Below, one piece after another: positions 53,075-62,369 of a stretch of 64,000 bases of DNA. A model generated the notes under the pieces. It was not told where the DNA came from and made no database searches. It was given only the letters and a program-made list of their open reading frames with translations. The stretch is taken from assembly GCA_037190145.1 (NCBI GenBank), contig JBBCJU010000009.1, forward strand, positions 134,383-198,382, in the 5' to 3' direction. Source of the DNA: 55-13 sp037190145. Its GTDB lineage: Bacteria; Armatimonadota; Fimbriimonadia; Fimbriimonadales; Fimbriimonadaceae. Positions within the stretch are counted from its first letter, which is position 1; every line of letters starts with the position of its first letter. The position numbers were made by a program, and so were the translations under genes.

Positions 53075-55638
53075 CCGCCGAAGTTGAAATTCAGTTCAAG
53101 ATCAAAACCATTAGATCGGTAGGCGCCACTTGTGAGCGACATATCCATATTGGAGACTCGGCGAATCTTATAGCTACCGATCAAAGAGACATTCCTATAA
53201 AGCTGGTGCTCATAGAAAGCGCCAAAGAAGTTATCGGTTTGCGGAAGATACCCAGAGGTGCGCCCCAGCGCATATTGGACACTGGCGTTTGACCGCTGGT
53301 TAATCTTGTACCGCAGATAACCATCAAAGCCAAAACTATCCTGAGCATATTGAGTGGTGTTGCCAGTGATCAGGCTATTCATTCCCACTCGGTAAGACCA
53401 TGGCCCGCCGGGGTTACCCATGATCGCGGCATCCAGGGCCAACGAATCAGACTTTGTCGCCACCTCTAAGAATCGGGTTGCAGTCTTATCGAAGCTGGTT
53501 GTGAAGAGCGTGTTATTGCCGAGGTCCAGCGTGAAACCCAGGCCATATGAGAAGGTTTCCGAGTTAGAGTTGTAGATTCCAGACGACTTGGATTGATAGA
53601 GTCTTCCGTTCAGAACCGTTCGGTTATTGATCCTATAGTTTGGGGTTACTTGAACAAATCGATAATCACTGGCCCCGTTTGTAAAGCCTCCGGTCATGCT
53701 GCCAGTACCAACGGTATTGCCGTAGCCAATGCCGGTTCCATTCTGGAAGCCTCCCAAGGTGGCAAGGGAGCCACTATTCGATTGACTGAAAACAGCTTCG
53801 AAATCAAAGGGTCCACTCGCCGGTCGGAAACTGGTTGAGAGAGTTAGATCATTTCCAACTCCAGATTTGCCCAACGAACTGGTCTTGCTCAGACTTGTTC
53901 TTGCGCCAAAGAACCACCCCGTTGGCGTGGAGTAGTCGGTAAACAACCGCAAAGCGTCCAGACTAACATTGCCTCGTTTGGTCGTTGAATCAATCGTTAC
54001 GGGGCCAACACCACTTTGGCGCTCCAGGCTCAGACGTGTATTCAGCCGCCCAAATGCCTTTGATGCAGACAACGCAGTGGTATTGATATTGGTATCAGAA
54101 CCAACATATCTGGACTGTGTTCGGTTATGCTCCAAAGCCCAAGTGAGGCCCTTTTCAGCGGGAGTAAAGCCTAGATAAGCTCGCTGGTTTGCAAACTTTG
54201 AGTTGTTTACTGTGATCGTTCCGTCAGAGCGAGCCGATCGGTAAGAGATATCGCTAGAGTTACCACTTACTCCCCAGCTCCAGGCTTTGCGCCGATAGTC
54301 CAGACCAACGTCAATCCCTTTTTCATTACGGTTAAACCCTCGGCTCTCTACGGATACAAAACTGGAAGGAACATCCTTGATGCCACCCCTCAGCTTAAAA
54401 TCACCGGCGTTGTATTCGACCTTTAATCCTCGGGCCGTGCCTTTGGTTGGATTCACACCATTTTGCAGTTCACCGGTCGCCTGGCTATAGTGGAGAAAAC
54501 CGCGCTTCCCGCCCAGTGGAAGCTTGTAGTCAAATCCATAGACGCGCCGATCACCATCGATTGTTTGAACCGGTCGAGGCGTGTAGGTAACAGTGACCTC
54601 ATTGATCGAAGGAATTGGCCTCAGAAAGAAGAGGATCGAGTAAATTCTATTTCCGCCACTGTCCGTTCCAAAAATATAGTCAACATTCTCAATCTGAAGA
54701 ATGCCGTTCACCTTCACGATGATAGGGCGGCTATCCATTGGATCAAAGTCCAAGATATAGGGTGACACCGTAGATTCGTAGCCTTGGAACTTGTCCGTAC
54801 GAGAGTTTAAGCCTGTGCCTCCTCCAGATTTCTGCTCTACCGCAGTGACTCCCATGCGGCCGTACTTTCCAAAATCGTAAGTAAGCCCAGCGCCTTGCAC
54901 AACTCCAGCAGTGTTATTAAAACCAAGTGTCTCGTAACTGATCGCAATGGTGCTAGTTGGCGGAACAACTCGACTCACAAAAGTGATGGATCCAATCTGG
55001 TAATTGATGGTGTAATCCAACCCTTGTTTCAGCGATACACCGTCTACCTTCACTTCCTCAGAGTCATTGATAATCTGCGAATCACCAATGAAATACGGCC
55101 CAGGAGAATTCGTTCCCTGCAGACTACGTGTTCGAGCCGAACTCTTGGTCTCTGTCCGAATCGCTCTAACCGCCAATCGGCCTTTGTTGTAGCCCACCAT
55201 GGCTCCGCTAAGAGTACGGGTGTATCTGGCAAACTCATTGCTGTTCAGCAAAGAAGCGCTCATCAAGTCGCCGTAACCAACTTGCAGGCCATCTCTGCGA
55301 TAATCCAGCCAAACGCGCTTACTCTGCGGATCGGTATAGTTGTCGTCCGTCAACGTCATATTGAAGTTGAAGAACCCAAAAACTTGGTTGCCAATCAGAG
55401 TCACTTGACCGGTATCGGTGAACTTTTTAGCCCCTTGCCCGTAGTAGTTCAGTGTATCAAAGGCTTCTCTATCCCCGGAAACCGAGTGCATATGAAAACC
55501 TAAAGAACGCCTGCCAGTAATGGAAATTCGCTTTAAAACCGACTTATCCAGCCAATCATAGATGGGAGGGAAATGGGCATGAGCTACACCAGCACCGGTG
55601 AGCACCCCCAAAACCGCATATCCTCTCCTAAACTTCAT
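53071..55638 (-). CDS. Large outer-membrane beta-barrel protein
   Basis: Start at the ATG at 55638, giving a signal peptide MKFRRGYAVLGVLTGAGVAHA; an upstream frame to 55677 is not needed. The 855-residue protein has a repeat-type N-terminal half with VKVDGVSLKQGLDYTINYQIGSITF and VKVNGILQIENVDYIFG, the DYxxxYxxGxIxF motif seen in SprA/TamB/usher-like surface proteins, then a long run of alternating aromatic/polar strands ending DLELNFNFGG, typical of an outer-membrane barrel. It follows csaB on the same strand. Secretion or adhesion role possible; not assigned. Confidence 0.7.
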   Translation of the reverse strand: MKFRRGYAVLGVLTGAGVAHAHFPPIYDWLDKSVLKRISITGRRSLGFHMHSVSGDREAFDTLNYYGQGAKKFTDTGQVTLIGNQVFGFFNFNMTLTDDNYTDPQSKRVWLDYRRDGLQVGYGDLMSASLLNSNEFARYTRTLSGAMVGYNKGRLAVRAIRTETKSSARTRSLQGTNSPGPYFIGDSQIINDSEEVKVDGVSLKQGLDYTINYQIGSITFVSRVVPPTSTIAISYETLGFNNTAGVVQGAGLTYDFGKYGRMGVTAVEQKSGGGTGLNSRTDKFQGYESTVSPYILDFDPMDSRPIIVKVNGILQIENVDYIFGTDSGGNRIYSILFFLRPIPSINEVTVTYTPRPVQTIDGDRRVYGFDYKLPLGGKRGFLHYSQATGELQNGVNPTKGTARGLKVEYNAGDFKLRGGIKDVPSSFVSVESRGFNRNEKGIDVGLDYRRKAWSWGVSGNSSDISYRSARSDGTITVNNSKFANQRAYLGFTPAEKGLTWALEHNRTQSRYVGSDTNINTTALSASKAFGRLNTRLSLERQSGVGPVTIDSTTKRGNVSLDALRLFTDYSTPTGWFFGARTSLSKTSSLGKSGVGNDLTLSTSFRPASGPFDFEAVFSQSNSGSLATLGGFQNGTGIGYGNTVGTGSMTGGFTNGASDYRFVQVTPNYRINNRTVLNGRLYQSKSSGIYNSNSETFSYGLGFTLDLGNNTLFTTSFDKTATRFLEVATKSDSLALDAAIMGNPGGPWSYRVGMNSLITGNTTQYAQDSFGFDGYLRYKINQRSNASVQYALGRTSGYLPQTDNFFGAFYEHQLYRNVSLIGSYKIRRVSNMDMSLTSGAYRSNGFDLELNFNFGG

Positions 55639-55690
55639 CTGCACTGATCCGACGTATGAGCAAGGCTCTAAGTTCAATTTGAACTCAACG

Positions 55691-56767
55691 CTATATTTTA
55701 GCGGAATTTGGCAAGCATTCCTCGAAGATTTCTAAGTTCTGAGCCGCTAACTTAACCAGTTCTTGCTGCTTGCGCTCCATGACTTTCTGATTACGTTCTT
55801 TTTCCTTTAAGAATTGCATGAAGGAATCAAACAGCCTTTGAGGGGTTAACCCGGTGACATTTGGTGCCGCTTGAAGATCAAGTAACTTCGCAAATGCAGT
55901 CACTTTAGGATCATAGCTCACCATAAAGGGCGGCACGCCAACGGTAGCGGCCAAGATGCCCGCATGAAGCCGCATCGCCACAACTGCTTCTAGTCGAGAC
56001 AACCGAGCCTGAACCTGCATCGGAGTCTGCATGTTTTTCAAATCTGGAATCTTGCCACCTTGCGCTTTGTTTATCTCCTGGATAAGAGGCGTATCGTGTT
56101 GCTTATCCATCTGAATGAAGACCGGCATGATCTGCGATTTGAACAACAGACGGGCAAACTCTCCAAACAACTCTTGAACCTCGTCTTTCTTGCCATGGGG
56201 CCGCACGGAGATTCCTACTGCTTTCATTCCGCCAACAGCAAATCCCTGGCTATCTGTTTCCTTTGGAGGAGGAAGCAGAAACGCCATGTCGGCAGTTACC
56301 TTGATTGGCTGTTTCACCCCAATATCTCGAAGAGTGGATACCGAGCCAGGGTCCCTAACCGCAATGGCATCCGCCATGTTAAAGGCTGAGGATGCCCATC
56401 GTTTACCAAGGAAAGTCGTCAGCGGGCCCACTCCTTGACCAAGAAAGACTACGCGTTTGCCTTTTGACTTCGCTTGTTTCACTAACTGGCCATAGTAGGC
56501 AACGCTCTTCACGCTGCTTGCATCCTGAAAAATGCTTCCCCCGGGAAAAACCAAGACATCGCATTCCTCGATGGCACTCTTCACCGCCGCCATATTTTTG
56601 CGCTCAATCGCTTCAAAACCATAGTTGCGATAGGTGTCATCAGGATTACCACTCATCACCTTAATCCCGTGGCTTGTTCTGCCTAGACCTTGTACAAACC
56701 CAAGTAGGATCGCATCGTCGCCAAGATTTCCCGCACCGAAGTAACCAGCTAGTAGCAGATTTGCCAT
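55691..56767 (-). CDS. csaB: Polysaccharide pyruvyl transferase CsaB
   Basis: Start at ATG 56767, overlapping the DUF5693 stop (TAATG), so the upstream frame to 56899 is a shadow. The 358-residue protein has MANLLLAGYFGAGNLGDDAIL, VLVFPGGSIFQDASSVKSVAYYGQL, VVFLGQGVGPLT, AIAVRDPGSVSTLRDIGV, GISVRPHG and VVAMRLHAGILAATVGVPPFMVSYDPKVTAFA. CsaB adds pyruvate ketals to cell-surface polysaccharide that anchors S-layer-homology proteins. It would allow SLH proteins to bind, which fits the porin-like gene at the right edge. Confidence 0.9.
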   Translation of the reverse strand: MANLLLAGYFGAGNLGDDAILLGFVQGLGRTSHGIKVMSGNPDDTYRNYGFEAIERKNMAAVKSAIEECDVLVFPGGSIFQDASSVKSVAYYGQLVKQAKSKGKRVVFLGQGVGPLTTFLGKRWASSAFNMADAIAVRDPGSVSTLRDIGVKQPIKVTADMAFLLPPPKETDSQGFAVGGMKAVGISVRPHGKKDEVQELFGEFARLLFKSQIMPVFIQMDKQHDTPLIQEINKAQGGKIPDLKNMQTPMQVQARLSRLEAVVAMRLHAGILAATVGVPPFMVSYDPKVTAFAKLLDLQAAPNVTGLTPQRLFDSFMQFLKEKERNQKVMERKQQELVKLAAQNLEIFEECLPNSAKI

Positions 56768-58632
56768 TAAATCTCCCGAACGCCTTTCATCAATGAACGT
56801 CGCACCAACGCCCAAACCAAAAATCCAAGGATACATCCCGGAAGTAATGCAACGATGTTTCTGAGAGCACTTAAGGCCACTGGCGTGTGTAAGTGGCACA
56901 TCGTATTAACGATATCTGTCTGCCCTATGGCTCCAATCGACAAACAAAGCGCCGTCCAAGGCGCGAGCTTCGTCAGATTATGTCTACGCTGCCATAGAAG
57001 AAGCCCAATACCCACAATCATGAACGGGTGGCCGATCAGGAACGACTTCGTACGAGGTCGAACCAAAAGAACAGTATCCAATAGGTTTCGGAATTTCAGC
57101 TCCCAATCACTGACTCCCGCCGGATTATCGTTCCCGGTTCGAGAATTCATAAACATCAGGGCAACAAGCAAAGCAATCGAAAGAAAAGCAGCTCCCCAAG
57201 TAATTGGGTTCTTCATCGCTTCTTTGAGATTGGTAAACCTAGCTGCCCAATACCAGGCCAAAACGATGATGGGAAGGAAGACCGCTACTTTGACTCCCTT
57301 AAACTCCTGAGCCTTCACAAAGTAAGGCAATCCGTTTAGCATTCCGGCTACGGCCAAACCACCCACAAAGCTGATTGCGCAGATGATCAGAAACTCCAGA
57401 AAGATGTTCTTTCCGTTTCGAGCATCCAGAATGATAAGCGCAGCTATCGGAAAGATCACCGCAACTCCGAGAGCTGCAAAGGCCTTTCCTGGTGCAACGA
57501 CACTCAAGACCGCGACCAAGCCGAACAGCGCTGTCGCTCCCAAAGCTTTTCTTCGATCTGTAAACAGGGACGATAAAACAAAGAACGCAGTCGGGATTGC
57601 GCTACATGCGATCACCGTCGCAACCAATTTGGGAACTTCGGAATCTTGGAAAGGCTTGGCAACACCCATATCGCCCCCTTCTTTCCTTATCTCATCGTTG
57701 ATCGACTTAATAAAGGCCGCATAAGACTCAAGAGGGTTGGGGGAGGCTAGGCTTACCGGACGAACCAACAGAATGCGCATGTTGCGCTCTCGCGCCGCCT
57801 TAGCATATCGATCAATCGCTTCGGATGAAGGGAGCTTGTCCAGTTCAGCGGTTTGAGCCGAATGGAGCCGGATCACATTATCGGGCATGGCCGCAACAAT
57901 GTTCGCATCGCCTCCAATTTTTGTGAACTCGGGAGATGCATAGTTCAACCCTTGTTCTCTCAACGCATCCATCATGTCTGGCAGAGCATCCCTTCGCCCA
58001 AGCACTTGATCACCTTGAGGCAGAAAGATGCTCGCACCTAACTCTTTGGCCCAGGCAACCGTTGATCGCACATAGTCCGAAGAGACTCCGGGGGGATTAG
58101 ACATCCGACAGATAATCTCTAAACCAGAATTCTTAACCAGCTGCGCGACGCTAGGGTTTAAGCCGATCGCCGTCTGGCGGATAAGAGTCGGACTCGCAAA
58201 CTCAACCCGAATCGCGGCTTCTTGCAAATCCTTGCCCTTGATGATTGAAGCCTTTGGCAACCTTGCCTTAAGACCGCGCTCAACTCGTTGAGTGAGCGCA
58301 TCCATTGCTCTCGTCGAGCTCAATACTCGATCTTGCTTTAGGCGAAGCTCATTGCCTGTGATGGATGCATATCCCTCACCGATCATCTCTGCCACGGTCT
58401 CTTCGCTTAGAACTATCGCCGAAACGCCTTGGGCTTTTAAGTTTTCAAGGGCCTTGTTGATCGGCGTTCCGTCACTCGCCGCCAGTAGCTCTACGGTCTC
58501 AAACTCGACCGCTAAAGTGGTGGCCTTGTTAAGAGACTCCACTCGGTGACGTTGAAGAATAGAATAAATCGATATGACCGCGGTGAGCGCGATACACGGA
58601 AGAAGCCAGATCGGAAGAACAGGTCTATTCAT
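56767..58632 (-). CDS. DUF5693 membrane protein linked to csaB
   Basis: A 621-residue protein with an N-terminal membrane anchor (IWLLPCIALTAVISIYSILQ), an exported domain (LENLKAQGVSAIVLSEETVAEMI, CRMSNPPGVSSDYVRSTVAWAKELGASIFLPQGDQVLG) and a C-terminal set of about eight to ten spans (LVATVIACSAIPTAFFVLSSL onward). It belongs to the DUF5693 family and is directly coupled to csaB, a common pairing. It may handle the polysaccharide that CsaB modifies; unproven. Confidence 0.83.
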   Translation of the reverse strand: MNRPVLPIWLLPCIALTAVISIYSILQRHRVESLNKATTLAVEFETVELLAASDGTPINKALENLKAQGVSAIVLSEETVAEMIGEGYASITGNELRLKQDRVLSSTRAMDALTQRVERGLKARLPKASIIKGKDLQEAAIRVEFASPTLIRQTAIGLNPSVAQLVKNSGLEIICRMSNPPGVSSDYVRSTVAWAKELGASIFLPQGDQVLGRRDALPDMMDALREQGLNYASPEFTKIGGDANIVAAMPDNVIRLHSAQTAELDKLPSSEAIDRYAKAARERNMRILLVRPVSLASPNPLESYAAFIKSINDEIRKEGGDMGVAKPFQDSEVPKLVATVIACSAIPTAFFVLSSLFTDRRKALGATALFGLVAVLSVVAPGKAFAALGVAVIFPIAALIILDARNGKNIFLEFLIICAISFVGGLAVAGMLNGLPYFVKAQEFKGVKVAVFLPIIVLAWYWAARFTNLKEAMKNPITWGAAFLSIALLVALMFMNSRTGNDNPAGVSDWELKFRNLLDTVLLVRPRTKSFLIGHPFMIVGIGLLLWQRRHNLTKLAPWTALCLSIGAIGQTDIVNTMCHLHTPVALSALRNIVALLPGCILGFLVWALVRRSLMKGVREI

Positions 58633-58672
58633 CAGGTAGGTCGAAGCGATTGTAGCCTTTTATGCCTCTTCC

Positions 58673-59356
58673 TCACGGCGAGACACCGGAAACCGTAGGG
58701 CTCCCATCCTGTTCATTTAGGATTTTTTCTCTCCCTCCCGCAATCAATACGGTGAGCATTCCGGCCAAAAATCCCCCCGCATGCGCCCAGTTGGCAACTC
58801 CATTTTGAGGCACAAGGATTTGGTACAAGAACCAGATTCCCAAAAGCACCCAGGCACTGACTTCAATAAATGAAAACAGAAAGGGAATCCAAATCTCCAC
58901 CTTGTGGGCAGGATAAAGGAGGAAATAGCACCCTAACACTCCCCCTATTGCCCCCGATGCCCCAAGCACCGGAACAATTGAGTTTGGGTCCACATAAATA
59001 TGAGCCGCCGATGCCACAACTCCCCAAAAGAAGTAGTAGAGCATAAAACGAAGGGGCCCAAAAGCGCTTTCTACTCCTCCTCCGAAAACGAGAAGAAACA
59101 CGAGATTGCCGAGCAGGTGCATCAGGTTGCCATGTAGGAACAGACTCGTAAAGACCGTTACCAATCCAAACCTATCCCCACCTTGTATGGCTCTGACCAC
59201 CTCTTGGGGGCGCATCATTAGGTCAGAAAAGACTAGATTTGCTCCAAAAACTTTTCCTTGTCGATCCCAAAGGAAGAGAATGCAGTTCAGCACAATCAAC
59301 GTCCACGTAACCACGGGAACATATCGATCTTCTCGATTATCACGGATTGGGATCAT
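58673..59356 (-). CDS. Rhomboid-family intramembrane serine protease
   Basis: Start preferred at ATG 59356 (MIPIRDNREDRYVPVVTW); a TTG at 59404 would add 16 residues. The 227-residue protein has six membrane spans with HGNLMHLLGNLVFLLVFGGGVE, the catalytic serine in LGASGAIGGVLGCYF and the catalytic histidine in NWAHAGGFLAGM. Rhomboids cut membrane proteins within the bilayer. Divergent from the alpha/beta hydrolase gene. Confidence 0.9.
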   Translation of the reverse strand: MIPIRDNREDRYVPVVTWTLIVLNCILFLWDRQGKVFGANLVFSDLMMRPQEVVRAIQGGDRFGLVTVFTSLFLHGNLMHLLGNLVFLLVFGGGVESAFGPLRFMLYYFFWGVVASAAHIYVDPNSIVPVLGASGAIGGVLGCYFLLYPAHKVEIWIPFLFSFIEVSAWVLLGIWFLYQILVPQNGVANWAHAGGFLAGMLTVLIAGGREKILNEQDGSPTVSGVSP

Positions 59357-59434
59357 GCTGAGTTTGGCGAGTGTACCGGCGTCATTTCCTTTCTTTTGCG
59401 GCAAGGAGTCCTTCAGGCATAGTAAAACGTATAG

Positions 59435-60652
59435 GTGCCTTCTAGATCCATCAGCTTATGGCTTGCAACGCTGCTCCTGACGCTTTGGTTCTCCGTCTTC
59501 GGCAATGCCCAAGATTCGGTGGACTTAAGGCAGCCCTTACCTCGAATTGCTTTTGAGCCATGGCGAGAAGTTTCGGATAGTGACCGCTTCACGGAGTACG
59601 TGGTGTCATTCCCTAGCGCCTACTCCAGTCCATACGAGATAAACAACAGCGTTCCCCTCCGTGCATTTATTCCGAAGGAAGTATCCGACAAAATGCCGGT
59701 TGTCCTGATCCTTCACTATTGGGGAGCTCGAGACTTAAAAGTTGAGAGGAGCATGTCAGATCGGCTAGCCCAGCGGGGTGTCGCCTCTGTGATCCTAACC
59801 TTGCCTTACCATCTGACTCGCGCACCAGAAGGGACTCGTTCGGGAGAACTCGCGATTCAGCCTGATCCCCAAAAACTGGTGGCAACTATGTCTCAGGCAG
59901 CCCTTGATGTTAAAAGAGCGGTGGATTTCATCGAATCTCAGCCTGTGTTTGACTCCTCGCGAATTGGCATCATGGGAACAAGCTTAGGTGCTTTGGTCTC
60001 GGCCCTGGCATATGGCACAGATTCGCGGATAACCCACGCCGCCTTTGTGCTGGGTGGAGGAGATTTGGCCGAGATTATGTGGTCAAGTTCACTTGTGTTG
60101 GAAGCACGAGATGCATTGAGGCGAAAGGGTTACACCCTTGACCGCCTACGGTCTGAGCTAGTCAGCGTGGAGCCGCTCACATACTTGTCTGCACGAAGAA
60201 GCTCCCCTGCATTCATCATTGGTGGCAAGCATGATACGGTCATGCCTCCCGCTGCAACAAAAGCGCTTGAGACGTCTTTTGAGAACCCTAAGACCCTTTG
60301 GCTAGATACCGGGCACTATGGCGGCATCTTTGTCCAGTCTCGAATCCTCAAAGAGGTCGCTGAGTATTTCAAATTCGAGTTTGATGGGCAACCATATACT
60401 CCACCCCGCCGCATCTACGCACCAACAGTACGTATAGGAGTTCAAGCAAACACCTATAGTGGATTTGACATCGGTGTAGGAATTGATTTTTGGAAGTCGA
60501 ATGATCGTGGCGATTTGGTGGGCATTGGGATGCTAACCCCCCGAGGTCCTCAACTCTTCATCGGTACGCGATTATCGAATGACTTCAGCATTGGAGTTGT
60601 TGGTAGTACCCGGAAGGTTGGGCTAGGGATTATATGGAGCAGGGTTCTATGA
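59435..60652 (+). CDS. Secreted alpha/beta hydrolase with beta-rich C-terminal extension
   Basis: A 405-residue protein (GTG start) with a signal peptide (ISLWLATLLLTLWFSVFGNA). Hydrolase core: VVLILHYWGARDLK, the nucleophile elbow GIMGTSLGALVSALAYG, FIIGGKHDTVMPP and the catalytic His in LDTGHYGG. The last 75 residues (PTVRIGVQANTYSGFDIGVG, then LFIGTRLSNDFSIGVVG) look like a few beta strands of an outer-membrane barrel or sandwich. Esterase or lipase activity likely; substrate unknown. Coupled to the following GNAT gene by ATGA. Confidence 0.78.
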   Translation: MPSRSISLWLATLLLTLWFSVFGNAQDSVDLRQPLPRIAFEPWREVSDSDRFTEYVVSFPSAYSSPYEINNSVPLRAFIPKEVSDKMPVVLILHYWGARDLKVERSMSDRLAQRGVASVILTLPYHLTRAPEGTRSGELAIQPDPQKLVATMSQAALDVKRAVDFIESQPVFDSSRIGIMGTSLGALVSALAYGTDSRITHAAFVLGGGDLAEIMWSSSLVLEARDALRRKGYTLDRLRSELVSVEPLTYLSARRSSPAFIIGGKHDTVMPPAATKALETSFENPKTLWLDTGHYGGIFVQSRILKEVAEYFKFEFDGQPYTPPRRIYAPTVRIGVQANTYSGFDIGVGIDFWKSNDRGDLVGIGMLTPRGPQLFIGTRLSNDFSIGVVGSTRKVGLGIIWSRVL

Positions 60653-61428
60653 CCGCCACCGATCTATCTATTCTTGGTTCAGAGAATCTTCTTCACACCT
60701 ATTTCTCTCTGGGAATGGCCTCTCCAGGAACTGTTATCTCTAAGCAAGAGGGTTTCGATGTTTGTATGGGTAACTTCGATCATCCCATCTGCAACTTTGC
60801 AGGGCGACTCTCTCTAGATCCGTGGGCTGCAAATCGCTTGGTCGAACTTGCCCTTGAAAGGAAATTCTTCACCGTATACTCCGTTGCGGCAGACACACCC
60901 CGAGTGCGTGAGCATCGAGATGAGCTTTTGGTCAGAGCTGGCTTCCAAAAAAACTTTTCTCTTCAACAGCTCTTCTGGCTTCCCCAAAGGTCCGAGAGTT
61001 CAATTCACCTTCAGATCCCGCGCTCACCTGCGGAAAAAAGCGCCATCGCAATCTTCATGGCACAGCAGTTCTTCCCTCGTCATGCTCCAGCCTTTAAGCG
61101 GCGAATTGCCGAAGCTACCAGCGGTTCAGATCTTCCTCTCTACGGCATTTACCACAAACTCGAATTGATTGGGGCCGTGATGCTGGTCGAGGATGACAAC
61201 TTAGTGGGTTTGTTTAACCTGTGTGTGAAATCAAATCAACAAAATCGCGGAATTGGCGCTAATATTGTTGCAGGAGTTAAGCAACTTGCATATGAACTGG
61301 GAAAGCCAATCAGTCTTCAATGCGAGACTGCTTTGACCGCCTGGTATCAACGCCAGGACTTTGTAGTTTGCGATTGGGTTGACGTGTACGGATTGTCAGA
61401 CCAAAGACGACTTGCTATAATGAATTGA
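60649..61428 (+). CDS. GNAT-family acetyltransferase-like protein
   Basis: The ATG at 60649 overlaps the hydrolase stop (ATGA); the frame upstream of it is inside the hydrolase. The 259-residue protein has a C-terminal GNAT domain with motif A LVGLFNLCVKSNQQNRGIGANIVAGVKQLA (QNRGIGA acetyl-CoA loop) and a Y-x-x-x-x-F ending (TAWYQRQDFVVCD). The N-terminal half is a second, unassigned domain (DHPICNFAGRLSLDPWAANRLVELAL). Substrate unknown. Confidence 0.75.
   Translation: MTATDLSILGSENLLHTYFSLGMASPGTVISKQEGFDVCMGNFDHPICNFAGRLSLDPWAANRLVELALERKFFTVYSVAADTPRVREHRDELLVRAGFQKNFSLQQLFWLPQRSESSIHLQIPRSPAEKSAIAIFMAQQFFPRHAPAFKRRIAEATSGSDLPLYGIYHKLELIGAVMLVEDDNLVGLFNLCVKSNQQNRGIGANIVAGVKQLAYELGKPISLQCETALTAWYQRQDFVVCDWVDVYGLSDQRRLAIMN
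61393..61421 (+). promoter_or_regulatory. Sigma-70-type promoter for the prepilin-like gene
   Basis: TTGTCA, 17-base spacer, TATAAT: a near-consensus promoter at the very end of the GNAT gene. Transcription would start near 61428, about 16 bases before the prepilin start codon. Confidence 0.6.
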
Positions 61429-61444
61429 TTCAGCGTTTTTTCTA

Positions 61445-62320
61445 GTGGCTAAAACCAGACTTGCATTCACGTTACCGGAACTCCTTGTAGTCCTTGCCAT
61501 CATCGCGATATTGGCAAGTGTTCTTTTTCCTGTGTTTCGTTATGCAAAAAACGCGGCTTATCGAGCAACGTGTCTATCCAACTATAAGCAACTCCATACT
61601 GCAACAAGCTTATACGTTTCGGATTGGGACGATCGCATGATGCCTGTAAACCACCAGCCATCAGCTCCTGCAAATTCTAGTAACGACCGCACCTGGGTTC
61701 AATTGACGTTGCCCTACGCGAAAATGTTCGGCATATACACATGCCCCAGCGACTACGGTCAGAAAGCTGCCGCTGAAACGACTTTCGATCAAGATTTGAT
61801 CGCGGGTGATACTTACTCGAAATACTACTCGGCATCCCAACGAGTAAACGCGGGCTATAACTATGCCTACTTGGCTCCCGTTTATCGAACCCAAAATGAA
61901 TGGCGATCCGACCCTCGAAGTATGTCGAACGTATCTGAACCATCGCGCACTCTTATGTTTGTCGACAGCGTGTGGGGAAGAACGGCTAGTGGCACTCCTT
62001 ATGGTGGCGGAAGCTGGCTGGTTGTCCCCCCATGCAGATTTGAAGTGAAAGATGGAGTCATCCGTGACACCTTCTCCGTAAACGGATCTGAAGTTTTCTC
62101 CCCCAGTGAGAAGAACTCAGTAGGGTGGGAATCAGATGCGGATTCACCCTTCGTCTATGGCTCAGCGTGGCCATGGCACCAAGGCAAGATGACAATGGTT
62201 CGCACAGACGGTAGCGTAACATCTGTGCCTGCAAACGCTCTTTCAGCGGGTTGTGTCGTAAGAGAAAACTGGCAAGGCTGGATTCGTGACACATCCACCT
62301 ATATCTGGGACATCAACTAA
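61445..62320 (+). CDS. Prepilin-type secreted protein with H-X9-DG motif
   Basis: A 291-residue protein (GTG start) beginning MAKTRLAFTLPELLVVLAIIAILASVLFPVF, a prepilin cleavage/methylation segment (E five residues after the cut). The C-terminal HQGKMTMVRTDG fits the H-X9-DG motif exactly. This family is abundant in this lineage and is thought to form surface pseudopili or surface-displayed proteins; pilB at 33003 could supply its ATPase. Distinct from the 6894 paralogue, with low similarity beyond the N-terminus. Confidence 0.87.
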   Translation: MAKTRLAFTLPELLVVLAIIAILASVLFPVFRYAKNAAYRATCLSNYKQLHTATSLYVSDWDDRMMPVNHQPSAPANSSNDRTWVQLTLPYAKMFGIYTCPSDYGQKAAAETTFDQDLIAGDTYSKYYSASQRVNAGYNYAYLAPVYRTQNEWRSDPRSMSNVSEPSRTLMFVDSVWGRTASGTPYGGGSWLVVPPCRFEVKDGVIRDTFSVNGSEVFSPSEKNSVGWESDADSPFVYGSAWPWHQGKMTMVRTDGSVTSVPANALSAGCVVRENWQGWIRDTSTYIWDIN

Positions 62321-62369
62321 GCCTTTTCACGGATTTTTGGGGTTCAAATGGTAACCTTGCTGCCTTCTC

